A stretch of DNA of 64,000 nucleotides from Pseudoscardovia suis (GTDB taxonomy: Bacteria > Actinomycetota > Actinomycetes > Actinomycetales > Bifidobacteriaceae). Below are positions 1 to 11,112 of this stretch, piece by piece. The translations under genes were made by a program, and so were the position numbers. The notes below the pieces were generated by a model that ran no database searches, had not been told where the DNA came from, and was given only the letters and a program-made list of their open reading frames with translations. Numbering within the stretch: position 1 is the first letter of the stretch; every line of letters begins with the position of its first letter. The stretch spans positions 186,001 through 250,000 of the forward strand of contig NZ_PGFC01000002.1 in NCBI RefSeq assembly GCF_002797875.1. Direction: 5' to 3'.

Positions 1-1
1 T

Positions 2-1300
2 GTGAATCGCCGTGACATGCGAAACCAGCGCAATGACCGCAATGACCGTTTTGCTGAGCGTTCCAATGACCGTCGCAACGTGCGCAACGACCGTAACGAC
101 CGCAATGAGCGCGGCAATGCTCGCGTGCGTGAGGAGCGTGTGGAAAGCTACACGCCGGTCGCGGGCATTGTGGATGTGCTGGATTCCTATGCGTTCATCC
201 GCACATCCGGCTACCTGCCTGGCCCCAACGATGTGTATGTGTCGATGAGCCAGGTGCGCAAGTACGGTCTGCGCAAGGGCGATGCCGTGCGCGGCTACAC
301 GAAGGCGAATGGCGGCGAATCCGGGCGCGGCGGCAACGGGCGCAACGCACACCAGAAGTTCGTGCCGCTGCAGGGTCTCGAGACCATCAACGGCATGAGC
401 GTGGAAGAAGCGGCGCAACGCCCGCAGTTCAGCAAGCTCACGCCGCTGTATCCGCAGGAACGTCTCAAGATGGAAACCACTCCCAACCGTCTGGTCGGCC
501 GTCTCATCGACCTGTGCGCGCCCATCGGCAAGGGACAGCGCGGTCTGATCGTGTCCCCGCCGAAGGCTGGCAAGACGATCACGCTGCAGCAGATCGCCAA
601 TGCCATCACGACGAACAATCCCGAAGTGCACCTGATGGTCGTGCTCGTGGACGAACGCCCTGAGGAAGTCACCGACATGCAGCGCACGGTGCAGGGTGAG
701 ATCATCTCGTCCACCTTCGACCGCCCCGCAAGCGATCACACGATCGTGGCTGAGCTCGCCATCGAACGCGCCAAGCGTCTCGTTGAGCTGGGCCAAGACG
801 TCGTGGTCCTGCTGGATTCCATGACGCGTCTCGCACGTGCTTACAACATCGCCGCCCCGGCGTCCGGCCGAATCCTTTCCGGCGGTGTGGATGCGCAGGC
901 ACTGTATCCGCCCAAGAAGTTCTTTGGCGCCGCCCGCAACATCGAGAACGGCGGTTCCCTCACCATCATCGCTTCGGCGCTTGTCGAAACCGGCTCCAAG
1001 ATGGACGAGGTGATCTTCGAGGAATTCAAGGGCACCGGCAACATGGAACTGCGCCTTTCCCGCGATCTGGCCGAGAAGCGCATGTTCCCCGCCATCGACA
1101 TCAACGCTTCCGGCACGCGCCGCGAAGAGCTGATCACCGATCCGAAGGAACTCATGATCATCTACCGTCTGCGCCGTGCACTTGGCGGTATGGAGCCCGA
1201 GCAGGCATACAACGCGATTGTGCCGCGCATGAAGAAAACCGCGACGAACCGCGACTTCCTTGCTGCGCTCGCCACGGGGCAAAATCCCAACGCCGCGTAA
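2..1300 (+). CDS. rho: Transcription termination factor Rho (5' truncated by window edge)
   Basis: Rho is the hexameric RNA-dependent ATPase/helicase that ends transcription. The visible 432 codons open inside an Arg/Asn/Asp-rich disordered stretch (about residues 1-45, RND/RNE triplets), continue through the RNA-binding OB fold (about 50-130), and reach the RecA-like motor with Walker A PPKAGKT near 185-191 and Walker B VVVLLDSM near 267. The Q- and R-loop region ([21 protein letters not shown]) is intact, and the C-terminus is the family's normal end. Actinobacterial Rho proteins carry a long disordered N-terminal insertion, so the GTG at position 2 is almost certainly an internal codon and the true start lies outside the window. 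A strong hairpin follows the stop. The identity is secure; the start is not visible. Confidence 0.97.
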   Translation: MNRRDMRNQRNDRNDRFAERSNDRRNVRNDRNDRNERGNARVREERVESYTPVAGIVDVLDSYAFIRTSGYLPGPNDVYVSMSQVRKYGLRKGDAVRGYTKANGGESGRGGNGRNAHQKFVPLQGLETINGMSVEEAAQRPQFSKLTPLYPQERLKMETTPNRLVGRLIDLCAPIGKGQRGLIVSPPKAGKTITLQQIANAITTNNPEVHLMVVLVDERPEEVTDMQRTVQGEIISSTFDRPASDHTIVAELAIERAKRLVELGQDVVVLLDSMTRLARAYNIAAPASGRILSGGVDAQALYPPKKFFGAARNIENGGSLTIIASALVETGSKMDEVIFEEFKGTGNMELRLSRDLAEKRMFPAIDINASGTRREELITDPKELMIIYRLRRALGGMEPEQAYNAIVPRMKKTATNRDFLAALATGQNPNAA

Positions 1301-1377
1301 GTCTTGCGCACAACGCGACATGAGGCGTGGCGGCCCTAGAGCTCACACGTTCATAAATGATGAATGCATAAAATGAT

Positions 1378-1415
1378 GGCCGGTTTGCTGGGCAGAGCAA
1401 ACCGGCCAAGTTTTT
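1378..1415 (+). terminator. Intrinsic terminator of rho
   Basis: A perfect 12-bp stem (1378-1389 with 1396-1407) and a 6-nt loop are followed by AAG and TTTTT at 1411-1415. It lies between the convergent rho and thiC genes. Confidence 0.9.
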
Positions 1416-1430
1416 AATCCATGCGGCGAA

Positions 1431-3552
<2,122 letters not shown>

Positions 3553-3647
3553 GGACATTTGTGAGTATCGCATGGAGGGTTGACAGCTCCCCGCCCCGCT
3601 CAAGCGAGCGCGCGTCGTCGGCGTGGCGAGCGAATTCCCCACATTTT

Positions 3648-3699
3648 GTAAACGCGGCGTTTACCAATGGTGATGGCGCGGCTCACGAGTTGCTACACT
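3648..3699 (+). promoter_or_regulatory. Palindromic operator candidate and extended -10 promoter of the ABC cluster
   Basis: GTAAACGC-G-GCGTTTAC at 3648-3664 is an exact 8+1+8 palindrome. About 27 nt downstream TGC-TACACT (3691-3699) has the form of an extended -10, which would place the start point near 3706 and the operator centre near -50. The 5' UTR to the TTG start at 3806 would be about 100 nt. Two back-to-back GTAAACG-like halves resemble LacI-type operators, but no such regulator lies nearby. The rest of the 3453-3805 gap holds only the thiC riboswitch. Confidence 0.5.
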
Positions 3700-3805
3700 A
3701 CGAAACATCGCTTTGTTTTCGAGACTGGGATTCACGATTCCATCAGGCTGTTTCTTATGTCGATAACAATGTTGTTGACGGCGTCAATATTGGAGGTGAT
3801 TTCGA

Positions 3806-4471
3806 TTGAGCTATTTTAGAGATGCTGAGAAAAACCAGCTGGCAGCTGGTAATCCTGGGAATGATTCTGATTGCGGGGTTCGCAAGCGGTATCTGTGTGA
3901 GCGGTGGGCTCTTCCCATTGGCGTTGCAATGGCAGCTCTAGGCTTTGCCGCGCGTTTGATTCGTCGGCAGTCATTTCAACAATTGTTGGATTCTGCTCAC
4001 GAAGCAGGGATTTCCAACGATGGCATGGATGCGGCCTCCTTTGAATCCTCCTTGCGTTTTGGGTATTACTTGGGAATTGCCTCCAGCGCGGTTCCGTTCA
4101 TCATCCTTGCCGTTGCATTGATTGCCTTGACTCGCCGCGCCGAACGCCGAGCCGTGGAGGAATACTTGCCTCGTGTGGCGCCTCAACCGTGGTTGCCTTG
4201 GGCGACGCTGGTGATCGTCTCGGTTGCATGCGTGTGGATGTCTGCGATGGTGGTGCTCCAAGTGAGTGGCCTTGCTGCCTTGGTGCTGCTTGCAGTCGGT
4301 TTCGCTGTCTGTTGCCTGATCAATTTCTTGGTTATTAAGCCACAGGATCTTCTCAATCCTCTCACGTGGTGGCAACGGGCGTTGCCACTTGTGGCGGGAA
4401 TCATTGTTGTCGCTGTGATGTTCACGGATGTCGTGAAAAGCGCTGGCTCCGCTTTGGGCATTTCAGCCTGA
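3806..4471 (+). CDS. Five-helix membrane protein, first gene of ABC cluster
   Basis: I do not recognise this 221-residue protein. It has about five membrane segments (near residues 34-51, 88-109, 129-151, 154-176 and 191-209) and no soluble domain. The start is a TTG chosen because GGAGGTGA at 3792-3799 sits six bases upstream; no other in-frame start is so well placed. It is the first of four same-strand genes followed by two further membrane proteins and an ABC ATPase, so an accessory or regulatory membrane subunit of that transporter is a reasonable inference. The stretch looks less GC-rich than its neighbours by eye, which may indicate acquisition. Confidence 0.7.
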   Translation: MSYFRDAEKNQLAAGNPGNDSDCGVRKRYLCERWALPIGVAMAALGFAARLIRRQSFQQLLDSAHEAGISNDGMDAASFESSLRFGYYLGIASSAVPFIILAVALIALTRRAERRAVEEYLPRVAPQPWLPWATLVIVSVACVWMSAMVVLQVSGLAALVLLAVGFAVCCLINFLVIKPQDLLNPLTWWQRALPLVAGIIVVAVMFTDVVKSAGSALGISA

Positions 4472-4621
4472 CTGAGTCAATCCGTGCCCGCTTGTGAAAG
4501 TGATGCAATGATGGCGGCCCCACTGTACTGCGCATGAGGGAGTCGTGGTGCACTGTGAATAAAACAGCGAGAACAGGCGGATTCGCCTGCTCCAATAGAG
4601 AATAGAGAAAGGAAGAGCATA

Positions 4622-5089
4622 GTGGAAAAGGAGACTGTCACATCTTCCACTCCCGCGGATAGCGCGAGCCCAGACGGGGAACGTTCTGAATCAGAGGTGC
4701 GCGGTGCGTTGACATGGGCGGTATTCGCGTGGGCGGCGGCGATATTGTGCAGTATCGCCGCACTCGTGGTATGCGCAATAAACGGTTATGGTCCTGCGAT
4801 TTTCACTGACTCGACCGTTCCGGCCCAGCGAGTGGCGTCAATCGGTGTCATCTGTCTGTGCGCACTGCTGAATATTGTCGCGGCGTTTGTGGTTCGCAAG
4901 CATCCTGTGGCTGCATTTATCTGCTCTGCATGGTGCTCCGTCTGCGCCGTTGCGGTGTGGAGCTTCATTCCCGTGACCCTGGCGAAGGTCTTGGAAATCG
5001 TTGCGATTGCTCTGACCGCTGCAGGTTTGCTTATTTCGCTGCCGGCGGCGCTGGATTCCAGTGAGAAAAAACATCGGGATTTCTTCTGA
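4622..5089 (+). CDS. Four-helix membrane protein in ABC cluster
   Basis: This is an unrecognised 155-residue protein. A charged N-terminal tail of about 28 residues is followed by four hydrophobic helices (near 29-54, 71-91, 96-116 and 122-144) and a short basic tail. The GTG start is supported by AAAGGAAG six bases upstream. A 6-bp hairpin CAGGCG-GATT-CGCCTG (4574-4589) lies in the 150-nt leader. The stop overlaps the ATG of the next gene (TGATG), indicating translational coupling and a shared complex. Nothing identifies a substrate. Confidence 0.7.
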   Translation: MEKETVTSSTPADSASPDGERSESEVRGALTWAVFAWAAAILCSIAALVVCAINGYGPAIFTDSTVPAQRVASIGVICLCALLNIVAAFVVRKHPVAAFICSAWCSVCAVAVWSFIPVTLAKVLEIVAIALTAAGLLISLPAALDSSEKKHRDFF

Positions 5090-6747
5090 TGCCGCGCGAT
5101 GCAGTTGAAGTATGTGATGTTCAGCCACGAAGCGACGCCCATACGCAGGCACCGTGGAGTGCGGGGAAGACCGCGATATTTCTATATGTGAGTGAACGGC
5201 TTGATACTTTGGGACTGTCACTTCCGCCGCTTGCCGTTGCCAAGATCATGGGATTCCTGGGTTTTGTAGCGTGGACTGTTTACGTGATGGTGATCAGGGT
5301 CGTCATGGCTCAGCTGGATCCGCAACAGTCCGCGTCCTCTGCACGAAGCGGGGCTGCGGCGGCATCCGTCAGTGGTTTGGTAACGATTGGTGTGGTGTTT
5401 GCAGTCGGAGATGTTGCCGCTGCCGTAGTGAAGATGGTGGGGACGCAATGGCACACCGATACGGCGTTCGCCCATTGGCGGATGCTTGCGATTTCAGCAC
5501 GTGAAGCATTCACAACGACCGTGCTCATGCCTCTGTTCATTGGCATTGCATGGTGGTGGACTCCATTGGCGGTGTGTGTGGGCACATTCCATGCACGCAT
5601 GTCGGTGAGTGATATCTCAGGCGTACTGCTGCTCGTGGCAATCGGGGCGAGTGTGTATGCGTTCATGATGCGAGTGGAGAGTGGTTGGCTTCAAGGCACT
5701 TCCACACTGCGATGCTATCCCGGTTTGCAATTGGCTCTTCGATATGGTGCGATGGCGATTGTGGGGTGCTGTGGGGGTCTGCTGTCCCTTGGTGTTGTCC
5801 CTGTGGTCCAAGCCGTGGTGAATCATTCGACGAACATGGCGACAATCGGTGTCGTAATCTGGGATACTCTCATGGGCTTGCCGTTTCTTGGCGAATTTCA
5901 ACGCTTGTTGGCATATCCTACCGTGTGTGTGCTGTGCGGTATCGCAGCGGTGGGAGGTGTGCTGTGGTGTGTGTGCGTGGTGTGTTCAGCGTTGCGCCGT
6001 GTGCCGATAGCGCGGCAGGATTTTGCACGGGGACCGGTTGAAGAGCGGTTTGCAACACGCGATTCCCACACGGATGGATTCCGATCCGGAGTGAACGATG
6101 CTTCGGAAGCCGGCGCCTCCATGCGCCCTGTTTTATCTTCGCGGCTGCTCTTCCCCGTAGCAGGCATTGGCATGGTGCGTTGGGTGCTGAGCAGGGCAGC
6201 GAATCAATTGTATGCGCTTGCAGCGGCGTTTGTCGCGACGATTGCCGTCTGTCATCCTGTGATGCTTCCAGCAGATGGCCAACTCGGTGCCGCATTAGCA
6301 TGCGCACTATGTGAAGCCACGATGCTTCCCTCGTTATGTGAAGGCGCGCTTCTTGGCGAAGCTCGATCACGGTATCGCTTTGCTGTTGAAATGGGAGAAC
6401 GGGCAGAAGTGATTGCGCTCAAGGCGTGTGCTGTAATGCTGCTGTGCGCTGTTCCCAGGCTGTGCACAATTTATGCAGTGTTGATGCTTGTGCGCATACC
6501 TTGGTGGCTGGCATTGTGCGTTATGATGCTCCCCGCGGTGTGTTGCCTGCTGGCAGATGCTTTCTTTGCAGTGCGGGAACAGGGCAGGATGAGCACGATG
6601 TTGCTGGTGGCGGTGCTCGGCTTCGTGTTGAGCGTGGGGTCGGTCGCGCTGTGCATGAAATTTCCGATGATGGCGTGCTGCGTAGTGATGACGCTACTCA
6701 TTGGGTGTGCACTGACATGGAAAAGGAGATTGGCATGTGCCGTATGA
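5089..6747 (+). CDS. Large polytopic membrane protein, probable ABC permease
   Basis: The 552-residue product is strongly hydrophobic, with roughly ten to twelve membrane helices broken by a polar segment near 305-345. It has no signal peptide and no ATPase motif. It begins by TGATG overlap with the preceding membrane gene and ends overlapping the ABC ATPase by 13 nt, so it is most simply the permease partner of that ATPase. I recognise no named permease family; the layout (a big permease plus one short ATPase) is like export or antimicrobial-peptide-resistance systems, but this is inference. Confidence 0.65.
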   Translation: MPRDAVEVCDVQPRSDAHTQAPWSAGKTAIFLYVSERLDTLGLSLPPLAVAKIMGFLGFVAWTVYVMVIRVVMAQLDPQQSASSARSGAAAASVSGLVTIGVVFAVGDVAAAVVKMVGTQWHTDTAFAHWRMLAISAREAFTTTVLMPLFIGIAWWWTPLAVCVGTFHARMSVSDISGVLLLVAIGASVYAFMMRVESGWLQGTSTLRCYPGLQLALRYGAMAIVGCCGGLLSLGVVPVVQAVVNHSTNMATIGVVIWDTLMGLPFLGEFQRLLAYPTVCVLCGIAAVGGVLWCVCVVCSALRRVPIARQDFARGPVEERFATRDSHTDGFRSGVNDASEAGASMRPVLSSRLLFPVAGIGMVRWVLSRAANQLYALAAAFVATIAVCHPVMLPADGQLGAALACALCEATMLPSLCEGALLGEARSRYRFAVEMGERAEVIALKACAVMLLCAVPRLCTIYAVLMLVRIPWWLALCVMMLPAVCCLLADAFFAVREQGRMSTMLLVAVLGFVLSVGSVALCMKFPMMACCVVMTLLIGCALTWKRRLACAV

Positions 6748-7427
6748 CGATTCAACAATTGGCGATTGCACCGTCCTGTGACGAGAACAGCCTGAGCGCG
6801 GGTGCGCACGATGCCGCAGACATAGACCTTGAGGTTCGACGGATCAGCGCTGGCTACCGCGGCCGTAAGAGCGTGCTCAACGATATCTCCCTGCATTTCG
6901 CAGGACCGGGATTGTATCGTCTGGATGCGCCGAATGGCACCGGCAAATCAACGCTGTTTGAGGTGCTCAGTGGGTTTTTGCCGGTTCGCAGCGGTGAGAT
7001 GTTGCTCAATGGCGAAACGTTGACTGCTGCCCGGCTGTTGAGAGAGATCACCTTGGTGCGTACGCAGCCTCAACTCGTGCCGTATATGACGGTGAGGGAC
7101 AACCTGTTGCTGTGTGCGTCTCGTTTCGGGACTGACCTTTCCAAGGCACTGGGGAGAGCGCGCGAATTCGGTCTTGCCCCTCATATGCAAAAAATCCCAT
7201 CGGAACTATCCACCGGCACTCTTCGAAAGACATGGCTTGTGTGCACGCTACAGAGCGACAGACCTGTGTTGCTGCTTGATGAACCGTTTGATGGGCTTGA
7301 CGTTGAGGCGAGCGAATTGCTCGTTGACTGGCTGAAATCATTGTCGGGCAGTCGTCTCGTCATCCTCATCGCCCATACGCTTCCCCAACGGTTGCGTGTA
7401 GCGGAAAAGGAGAGCAGTGTTGTTTGA
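6735..7427 (+). CDS. ABC transporter ATP-binding protein
   Basis: This is a 230-residue single nucleotide-binding domain. Walker A is APNGTGKST (about 64-72, with Ala at the usual first Gly), the Q-loop is near 111, the signature is LSTGTLRK at 158-165 (LSGGQ degenerated to LSTGT), Walker B is VLLLDEP with catalytic Glu183, the D-loop is GLD and the switch His is at 214. The start at 6735 has AAAGGAG upstream with a spacer of about 6 nt; an ATG at 6744 gives a classic ATGA overlap and is a plausible alternative. It completes a transporter with the three upstream membrane proteins. Earlier in-frame codons reaching back to 6426 lie inside the permease and are not used. Confidence 0.88.
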   Translation: MCRMTIQQLAIAPSCDENSLSAGAHDAADIDLEVRRISAGYRGRKSVLNDISLHFAGPGLYRLDAPNGTGKSTLFEVLSGFLPVRSGEMLLNGETLTAARLLREITLVRTQPQLVPYMTVRDNLLLCASRFGTDLSKALGRAREFGLAPHMQKIPSELSTGTLRKTWLVCTLQSDRPVLLLDEPFDGLDVEASELLVDWLKSLSGSRLVILIAHTLPQRLRVAEKESSVV

Positions 7428-7605
7428 TTCGGCATCTGACGAATTGGGAATTCCCCAGGTCGCTATCTTCGATGATGACCCCTATGCGGCAATCGGGCTT
7501 TCCGCGTGTGTCCAGAAAATGCTCGGCGTCGCAGGTGCAGTAGAGGGGGATGTGCCTATATTCAGCAGACGGGGGAGGACGCGGGTAAGCTGGAAGCATG
7601 AGTGA
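7417..7605 (+). pseudogene. Truncated response-regulator receiver fragment
   Basis: A GTG overlapping the end of the ABC ATPase, with AAAAGGAG just upstream, opens a frame reading IPQVAIFDDDPYAAIGLSA. That is the beta1-acidic-pocket-alpha1 start of a two-component receiver domain. After roughly 45 residues the family pattern stops, the phosphoacceptor Asp region and output domain are missing, and the frame runs by chance into the start of the chorismate mutase gene. The intact start signals suggest the 5' stub of a real regulator whose remainder was deleted. No kinase is nearby. The fragment is too short to assign NarL- or LytR-type ancestry. Confidence 0.6.
7586..7591 (+). promoter_or_regulatory. 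-10 element for leaderless chorismate mutase mRNA
   Basis: TAAGCT ends six bases before the ATG at 7598, and there is no correctly spaced Shine-Dalgarno sequence. A second hexamer, TATATT at 7557-7562, could drive a leadered transcript. Confidence 0.4.
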
Positions 7606-8053
7606 AACAAGCAACGGCACAGGTGAGTGGCCCCAGGGCCAAGGCAATACTTCTTCTCCCAGCGATGCTCTTTCTTCGCATGCTGGCACCGACCAGCAAG
7701 CCACTACCATCGAGGCGGCGGACACCCCTCAGACGCACGAAGCTGTGCGCAAGATTGAGGCGTTGCGTGCCACCATCGACAACATCGATGCCGCCGTGGT
7801 GCATTTGCTCGCCGAACGTTTCAAGGCAACATCGCAGGTCGGCGTGCTCAAGGCCCAGGCTGGTTTTGCCCCTGCGGACCTGCGGCGTGAGGAGCAGCAG
7901 ATCGAGCGTCTGCGCCGCATCGCCCAAGATGCCGGGCTCGATACTCAGATTGCCGAGATGTACAAACAGTTCGTTGTCGAAGAGGCAAAGAAACGTCACC
8001 GTCGCATCGCTGAAGCCGGCGGCGACCCTGGCGTGCTCGATATCTACGCATGA
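7598..8053 (+). CDS. Chorismate mutase, AroQ type
   Basis: Chorismate mutase rearranges chorismate to prephenate at the Phe/Tyr branch point. The protein has 151 residues. The first 45 are a polar, low-complexity extension; from about 48 the sequence follows the three-helix AroQ fold (RKIEALRATIDNIDAAVVHL, then LLAERFKATSQVGVLKA, then LRREEQQIERLRRIA), with the Arg/Lys residues expected to bind the chorismate carboxylates. No prephenate dehydratase or dehydrogenase domain is fused and no other aro gene is near. The start is probably leaderless. It is convergent with valS across three stem-loops. Confidence 0.88.
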   Translation: MSETSNGTGEWPQGQGNTSSPSDALSSHAGTDQQATTIEAADTPQTHEAVRKIEALRATIDNIDAAVVHLLAERFKATSQVGVLKAQAGFAPADLRREEQQIERLRRIAQDAGLDTQIAEMYKQFVVEEAKKRHRRIAEAGGDPGVLDIYA

Positions 8054-8121
8054 TGTGGGCAGGAATCGGCATGAAAAGTAATCTCGGCGTAATTGAATCC
8101 AATATCCGTTGCTTCAAATCA

Positions 8122-8251
8122 TCGTGAAGAATCACGAGAAGCAAGCGTGATATGCGTGTGGGGCATCGAACGACTCGATGCCCCACACGCATATGTAGAT
8201 TCGGGATTCTGCTGGCAATCAGTCCGTACAACGAGCTGATTGCCAGCAGAA
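8122..8251. repeat. Cluster of three inverted repeats between convergent genes
   Basis: There are three stem-loops in a row: TCGTGA-AGAA-TCACGA (8122-8137), a perfect 20-bp stem with a 5-nt loop (8150-8169 with 8175-8194), and a perfect 16-bp stem with a 13-nt loop (8207-8222 with 8236-8251). None is followed by a U-tract on either strand. They probably end or insulate transcription of the chorismate mutase gene (+) and valS (-), perhaps with Rho. Confidence 0.75.
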
Positions 8252-8268
8252 CCTAGTCAATCATGCGA

Positions 8269-10995
8269 TCATGCCTTTGGCTTCTTGGCCGGCGGCTCAC
8301 CCAGCTTGCTGGAGACGACCTTGATGCCAGTGTCCTGGTCGTCATCGGCGTCATTGGCATGCGTCACGGCGGTAACCGCAATCGGACCGGTCACATGGCC
8401 GGCTTCTGCGATATCGATCAGCGCGGACTTGACGAAGCCGGCGCCTTCACGGTTCACGTTGATCTCGGCGCTCAGGATCGGCGTCTTCATCGAGACCTTC
8501 GCCTCGGACTTGATCTTGCGCAGCGCGGCAAGCGTGCGGCCAGCCCAGTCAAGCTGCGCCGGGTCTGCCTTTCCTGCAATGGCGGCATAGTAGCCGGCAT
8601 CCGGCCATGCGGCGCGATGCACGGAACCGCCGTCGGAATGCATCCAGCTCCACACTTCTTCAGCGGCATACGGCAGGTATGGCGCGAACAGGCGGGCGAA
8701 GGCATCGAGACCCAAGCCGAGCGTGGTACGTGCGGAGAGCACATCCTCCGGGCTGGGCACCTGATGCGTGGCGTCCGCCGTGCCGTAGGCGCGGTTCTTG
8801 ACGAGCTCGATGTAATCGTCGCAGAACTGCCAGAAGAACGTCTCGATGGCGTCGAGCGCCTTGGCGTGATCGTAGTTCTCCAGCGCGTCGGTGGCTTCGC
8901 GAATCACCGCGGCGAGCGCGCCCATCGTCGCACGATCGAGGGCGACCGTCACGTTCGCCGGATCCCACACGGCCTGCGCGGGCTCGGTCACATGATGGTT
9001 CTCGTCTTCACGGCCGATGGCCAGGGCGAACTTCGTGGCGTTGAGCAGCTTGATCGCCAGACGGCGGCCAATCTTCATCTGGCCTTCGTCATATGTGGCG
9101 TCCACGCCGAGGCGTGCGGAGGCGGCCCAGTAACGCACTGCGTCGGCGCCGTACTTCTCGATCGGCTCGTTGGGCACCACCACGTTGCCCTTGGACTTGC
9201 TCATCTTCTTGTGATCGGGGTCCAGGATCCAACCGGAAAGCGTCGCATGCTTCCACGGCAGCACGCCGTTCTCAAGATGAGCGCGGTCGATGGTGCTGAA
9301 CAGCCAGGTGCGGATGATGTCCTGTCCCTGCGGACGCAGGTCCATCGGGAACGAGGCGTTGAAGAATCCGTCTTCGCCCGGCTCGCCCCAGTGGGTCACG
9401 ATTTGCGGGGTGAGCGACGACGTCGCCCACGTGTCCATGATGTCCTTCTCAGCGGTGAAGCCGCCGGGCTGGTCGCGCTGCTCCTCGACGAAGCCTTCGG
9501 GCACATCCTGCGTCGGGTCGATTGGCAGGTCGGCTTCCTTCGGGGTGAGAGGATGCTCGAAGTCGGTGGAGCCGTCTTCCTTCACGGGGTACCACAGCGG
9601 GAACGGGATGCCAAAGTAGCGCTGGCGAGAGATCAGCCAGTCGCCGTTGAGCCCCTGCACCCAGTTGTTGTAGCGCACGCGCATGAAGTCCGGGTGGAAG
9701 TCCAGCTCCTTGCCGCGTTCGATGAGTTCGGCGTTGAGCTTGGGGTCGGTGCCGCCGTTCTTGAGATACCACTGGCGCGAGGTGACGATTTCGAGCGGCT
9801 TGTCGCCCTTCTCATAGAAGTTCGTCATACGCTTCGTGGGGCGGGGTTCGCCATCCAGATCGCCGGACTGGCGCAGCGCATCCACGATGATCTGGCGCGC
9901 AGTGTACGTGGTCTTGCCTTCAAGCTGCTGGAACAGACCGATGCCTTCGGGATCCTCAAGCCAATCAGGCACGCTCATGATGATGCGGCCGTTGCGCTGG
10001 ATGATGGATCGGGTGGGCAGATGCAGGTCGCGCCACCACTCCACGTCGGTCACGTCGCCGAACGTGCAGCACATGGCGATGCCGGCGCCCTTGTCCATTT
10101 CCGCGGCCTTGTGCGCGAGGATCGGCACCTTGACCTTGAACAGCGGGGAGTAGACGTAGCTGCCGAAGTACTTCTTGTAGCGTTCGTCATCGGGGTGGGC
10201 GATCAGTGCGCAGCATGCAGGGAGCAGCTCGGGTCGCGTCGTCTCGATGTAAATCGGCGTGCCGTCTTCGAAACGGAAAGCGACGCGGTGGTAGAAGCCG
10301 TCGTATTCACGGCTTTCCAGCTCTGCCTGAGCGACAGCGGTCTGGAACGTGACGTCCCACAGGCCGGGGGCTTCCTTCTGATAAGCCTCGCCGCGGGCGA
10401 GGTTGCGCAGGAACGCCTTCTGCGCCACACGGCGCGCATGGGTGCCGATCGTGTTGTAGGTCTGCGTCCAGTCAATCGACAGGCCGAGGGCGCGCCACAG
10501 CTTCTCGAACTGGGCTTCGTCCTGCGGGGTGAGCTTCTCGCACAGCTCGATGAAGTTCTGGCGAGAGCAGGGCACCTGATCCTTCGCCTGAATCTTCTTG
10601 CCTTCGGTTCCTTCGAACGGAGGCTTGAAGTTCGGATCGTACTTGAGCGACGTGTCGACGCGCACGCCGTAATAATTCTGCACACGGCGTTCGGTAGGCA
10701 GGCCGTTGTCATCCCAGCCCATCGGGTAGAGCACATCGAACCCGCGCATGCGCTTGTAGCGGGCGATCACGTCGGTGTGAGTGTATGAGAACACGTGGCC
10801 CACGTGCAGATGGCCGGACGCGGTGGGCGGCGGGGTGTCGATGGAGTAGACGGCCTTGCGGTCACGGGTGTTGTGGAAACGGTAAACCTGGGACTCTTCC
10901 CACTGGGCTCCCCACTTGGCTTCGAGGCCTTCGACCCCTGCGCGGTCGGGCAGCGGAGTGAGGTTCGCTGTGATGGATTCTTGTTTATCAGCCAT
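8269..10995 (-). CDS. valS: Valyl-tRNA synthetase
   Basis: This class Ia synthetase charges tRNA-Val. The 908-residue protein has the HIGH-type motif HLHVGH at about 62-67, the KMSKS motif (KMSKSKGN) near 595-602, an editing CP1 domain between them and an anticodon-binding C-terminal half. It ends in a short Lys/Pro tail (EPPAKKPKA) without an obvious long coiled-coil arm. The ATG at 10995 lacks a Shine-Dalgarno sequence; on the minus strand TAAACT lies seven bases upstream (+ strand 11003-11008), so the mRNA is probably leaderless. It is convergent with the chorismate mutase gene. Confidence 0.97.
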   Translation of the reverse strand: MADKQESITANLTPLPDRAGVEGLEAKWGAQWEESQVYRFHNTRDRKAVYSIDTPPPTASGHLHVGHVFSYTHTDVIARYKRMRGFDVLYPMGWDDNGLPTERRVQNYYGVRVDTSLKYDPNFKPPFEGTEGKKIQAKDQVPCSRQNFIELCEKLTPQDEAQFEKLWRALGLSIDWTQTYNTIGTHARRVAQKAFLRNLARGEAYQKEAPGLWDVTFQTAVAQAELESREYDGFYHRVAFRFEDGTPIYIETTRPELLPACCALIAHPDDERYKKYFGSYVYSPLFKVKVPILAHKAAEMDKGAGIAMCCTFGDVTDVEWWRDLHLPTRSIIQRNGRIIMSVPDWLEDPEGIGLFQQLEGKTTYTARQIIVDALRQSGDLDGEPRPTKRMTNFYEKGDKPLEIVTSRQWYLKNGGTDPKLNAELIERGKELDFHPDFMRVRYNNWVQGLNGDWLISRQRYFGIPFPLWYPVKEDGSTDFEHPLTPKEADLPIDPTQDVPEGFVEEQRDQPGGFTAEKDIMDTWATSSLTPQIVTHWGEPGEDGFFNASFPMDLRPQGQDIIRTWLFSTIDRAHLENGVLPWKHATLSGWILDPDHKKMSKSKGNVVVPNEPIEKYGADAVRYWAASARLGVDATYDEGQMKIGRRLAIKLLNATKFALAIGREDENHHVTEPAQAVWDPANVTVALDRATMGALAAVIREATDALENYDHAKALDAIETFFWQFCDDYIELVKNRAYGTADATHQVPSPEDVLSARTTLGLGLDAFARLFAPYLPYAAEEVWSWMHSDGGSVHRAAWPDAGYYAAIAGKADPAQLDWAGRTLAALRKIKSEAKVSMKTPILSAEINVNREGAGFVKSALIDIAEAGHVTGPIAVTAVTHANDADDDQDTGIKVVSSKLGEPPAKKPKA

Positions 10996-11112
10996 AGCCG
11001 CTAGTTTAAGGATTCAGCGTGACATGTGGCGGAATTTCAACGATTCTTGAGGGCGTTGCCTCAACGGCCTCACATGGCGATGTTCCATGCGTCGCAGCGC
11101 CTGCGCAGCGTG

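Noticed and set aside
8263-10788. 841-codon open frame opposite valS
   Set aside because: Antisense shadow of a certain valS gene; the composition is mirror codon usage with no motif.
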